A DNA stretch of 5,810 bases from Flammeovirgaceae bacterium (GTDB taxonomy: Bacteria; Bacteroidota; Bacteroidia; Cytophagales; Cyclobacteriaceae). A model generated the notes under the pieces. It was not told the DNA's origin. It was given only the letters and a program-made list of their open reading frames with translations, and did no database searches. The translations under genes and the position numbers were made by a program. The first letter of the stretch is position 1. Each line of letters starts with the position of its first letter. The stretch is from assembly GCA_947457025.1 (NCBI GenBank), contig CANGUI010000133.1, positions 1 through 5,810 of the forward strand, written 5' to 3'. This document shows positions 5,635 to 5,810 of the stretch, piece after piece.

Positions 5635-5798
5635 ACTTACTTTTCGTGCATCGACTCCCAAAGAGAACGCTGCAAAAGAGGCGCGCGTAAGTCGTAGTGT
5701 CCTCTTCGAGTGACGATACTTTGCAAAATAATAGAGCAAAAGCAATCAACTTACCCGTCTCGGGATTGGATACTGCCACGGAGAAAAAAAGTAAGTTG
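5635..5798. repeat. Four ACTTAC motifs in alternating orientation
   Basis: ACTTAC occurs at 5635-5640 (+), 5687-5692 (-), 5749-5754 (+) and 5791-5796 (-). The outer pair is part of a 10-base inverted match (ACTTACTTTT at 5635-5644 and its complement at 5787-5796). The last two form an 8-base inverted repeat (CAACTTAC 5747-5754, GTAAGTTG 5791-5798). This could be a set of regulator sites ahead of a gene to the right, or chance. Confidence 0.3.
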
Positions 5799-5810
5799 TT
5801 TGTGCATACA

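Larger units (their letters stand above)
5243..5810. other. Intergenic region without a convincing gene
   Basis: This stretch contains open frames on both strands, but none has a recognisable domain, signal peptide or plausible composition. The longest, on the minus strand at 5326-5745, runs straight through the hairpin element and is rich in Arg and Cys. The region holds a candidate promoter at 5372-5403, a GC-rich hairpin element at 5468-5557, and repeated ACTTAC motifs at 5635-5796. No tRNA, rRNA or known riboswitch consensus was recognised. The next gene on the right must start or end beyond the window. Confidence 0.6.

Noticed and set aside
5450..5713. 87-codon plus-strand frame across the hairpin element
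   Set aside because: The sequence is low-information, rich in Thr, Arg and Pro, and has no promoter at the start; it conflicts with the structured element.
5326..5745. 139-codon minus-strand frame in the right-hand non-coding region
   Set aside because: It runs through the hairpin element, has an Arg/Cys-rich composition unlike the neighbouring proteins, and shows no domain.

Overview
This 5.8 kb window is chromosomal DNA from a member of the Bacteroidota, most likely a fairly GC-rich Cytophagia/Cytophagales-type organism. The support is indirect. TAnnTTTG-type -7 promoter boxes, the class used by Bacteroidota sigma factors, sit just upstream of several starts. No clear Shine-Dalgarno sequence precedes any start. 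The gene content is typical of the group: an exported M28 peptidase, a plant-type glutamine cyclotransferase lipoprotein, and small exported FCGxxGPET proteins. No rRNA, tRNA, CRISPR array, transposase or phage gene is visible.

Layout, left to right. (1) 3-500 (+): C-terminal part of a sensor histidine kinase, cut by the window edge. (2) 497-955 (+): small exported DUF3299-like protein with a CxxC motif, joined to the kinase by an ATGA stop/start overlap. (3) 957-2327 (-): secreted M28 zinc metallopeptidase with a PA domain, converging on gene 2 with one base between the stops. (4) 2571-3026 (-): a second DUF3299-like CxxC protein, a diverged paralog of gene 2 in opposite orientation. (5) 3028-3834 (+): glutaminyl-peptide cyclotransferase, probably a lipoprotein. 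Its start lies one base from that of gene 4, and the two predicted promoters face each other across the starts. (6) 3884-4786 (+): iron-sulfur L-serine dehydratase alpha subunit, probably read from a near-leaderless mRNA. (7) 4766-5242 (-): small multi-pass membrane protein whose 3' end overlaps the serine dehydratase gene by 21 bp. (8) 5243-5810: 568 bp without a convincing gene, holding a GC-rich hairpin element that resembles a recurrent Bacteroidota intergenic repeat, plus a cluster of ACTTAC motifs in alternating orientation.

Genes 2, 3, 4 and 5 all encode exported proteins. The peptidase and the cyclotransferase both act on peptides, the latter on N-termini, so a loose envelope or peptide-processing theme is reasonable. 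The most unusual features are the pair of CxxC paralogs bracketing the zinc peptidase, the face-to-face promoters at 2994-3040, and the structured non-coding tail. I see no mobile or defence system.
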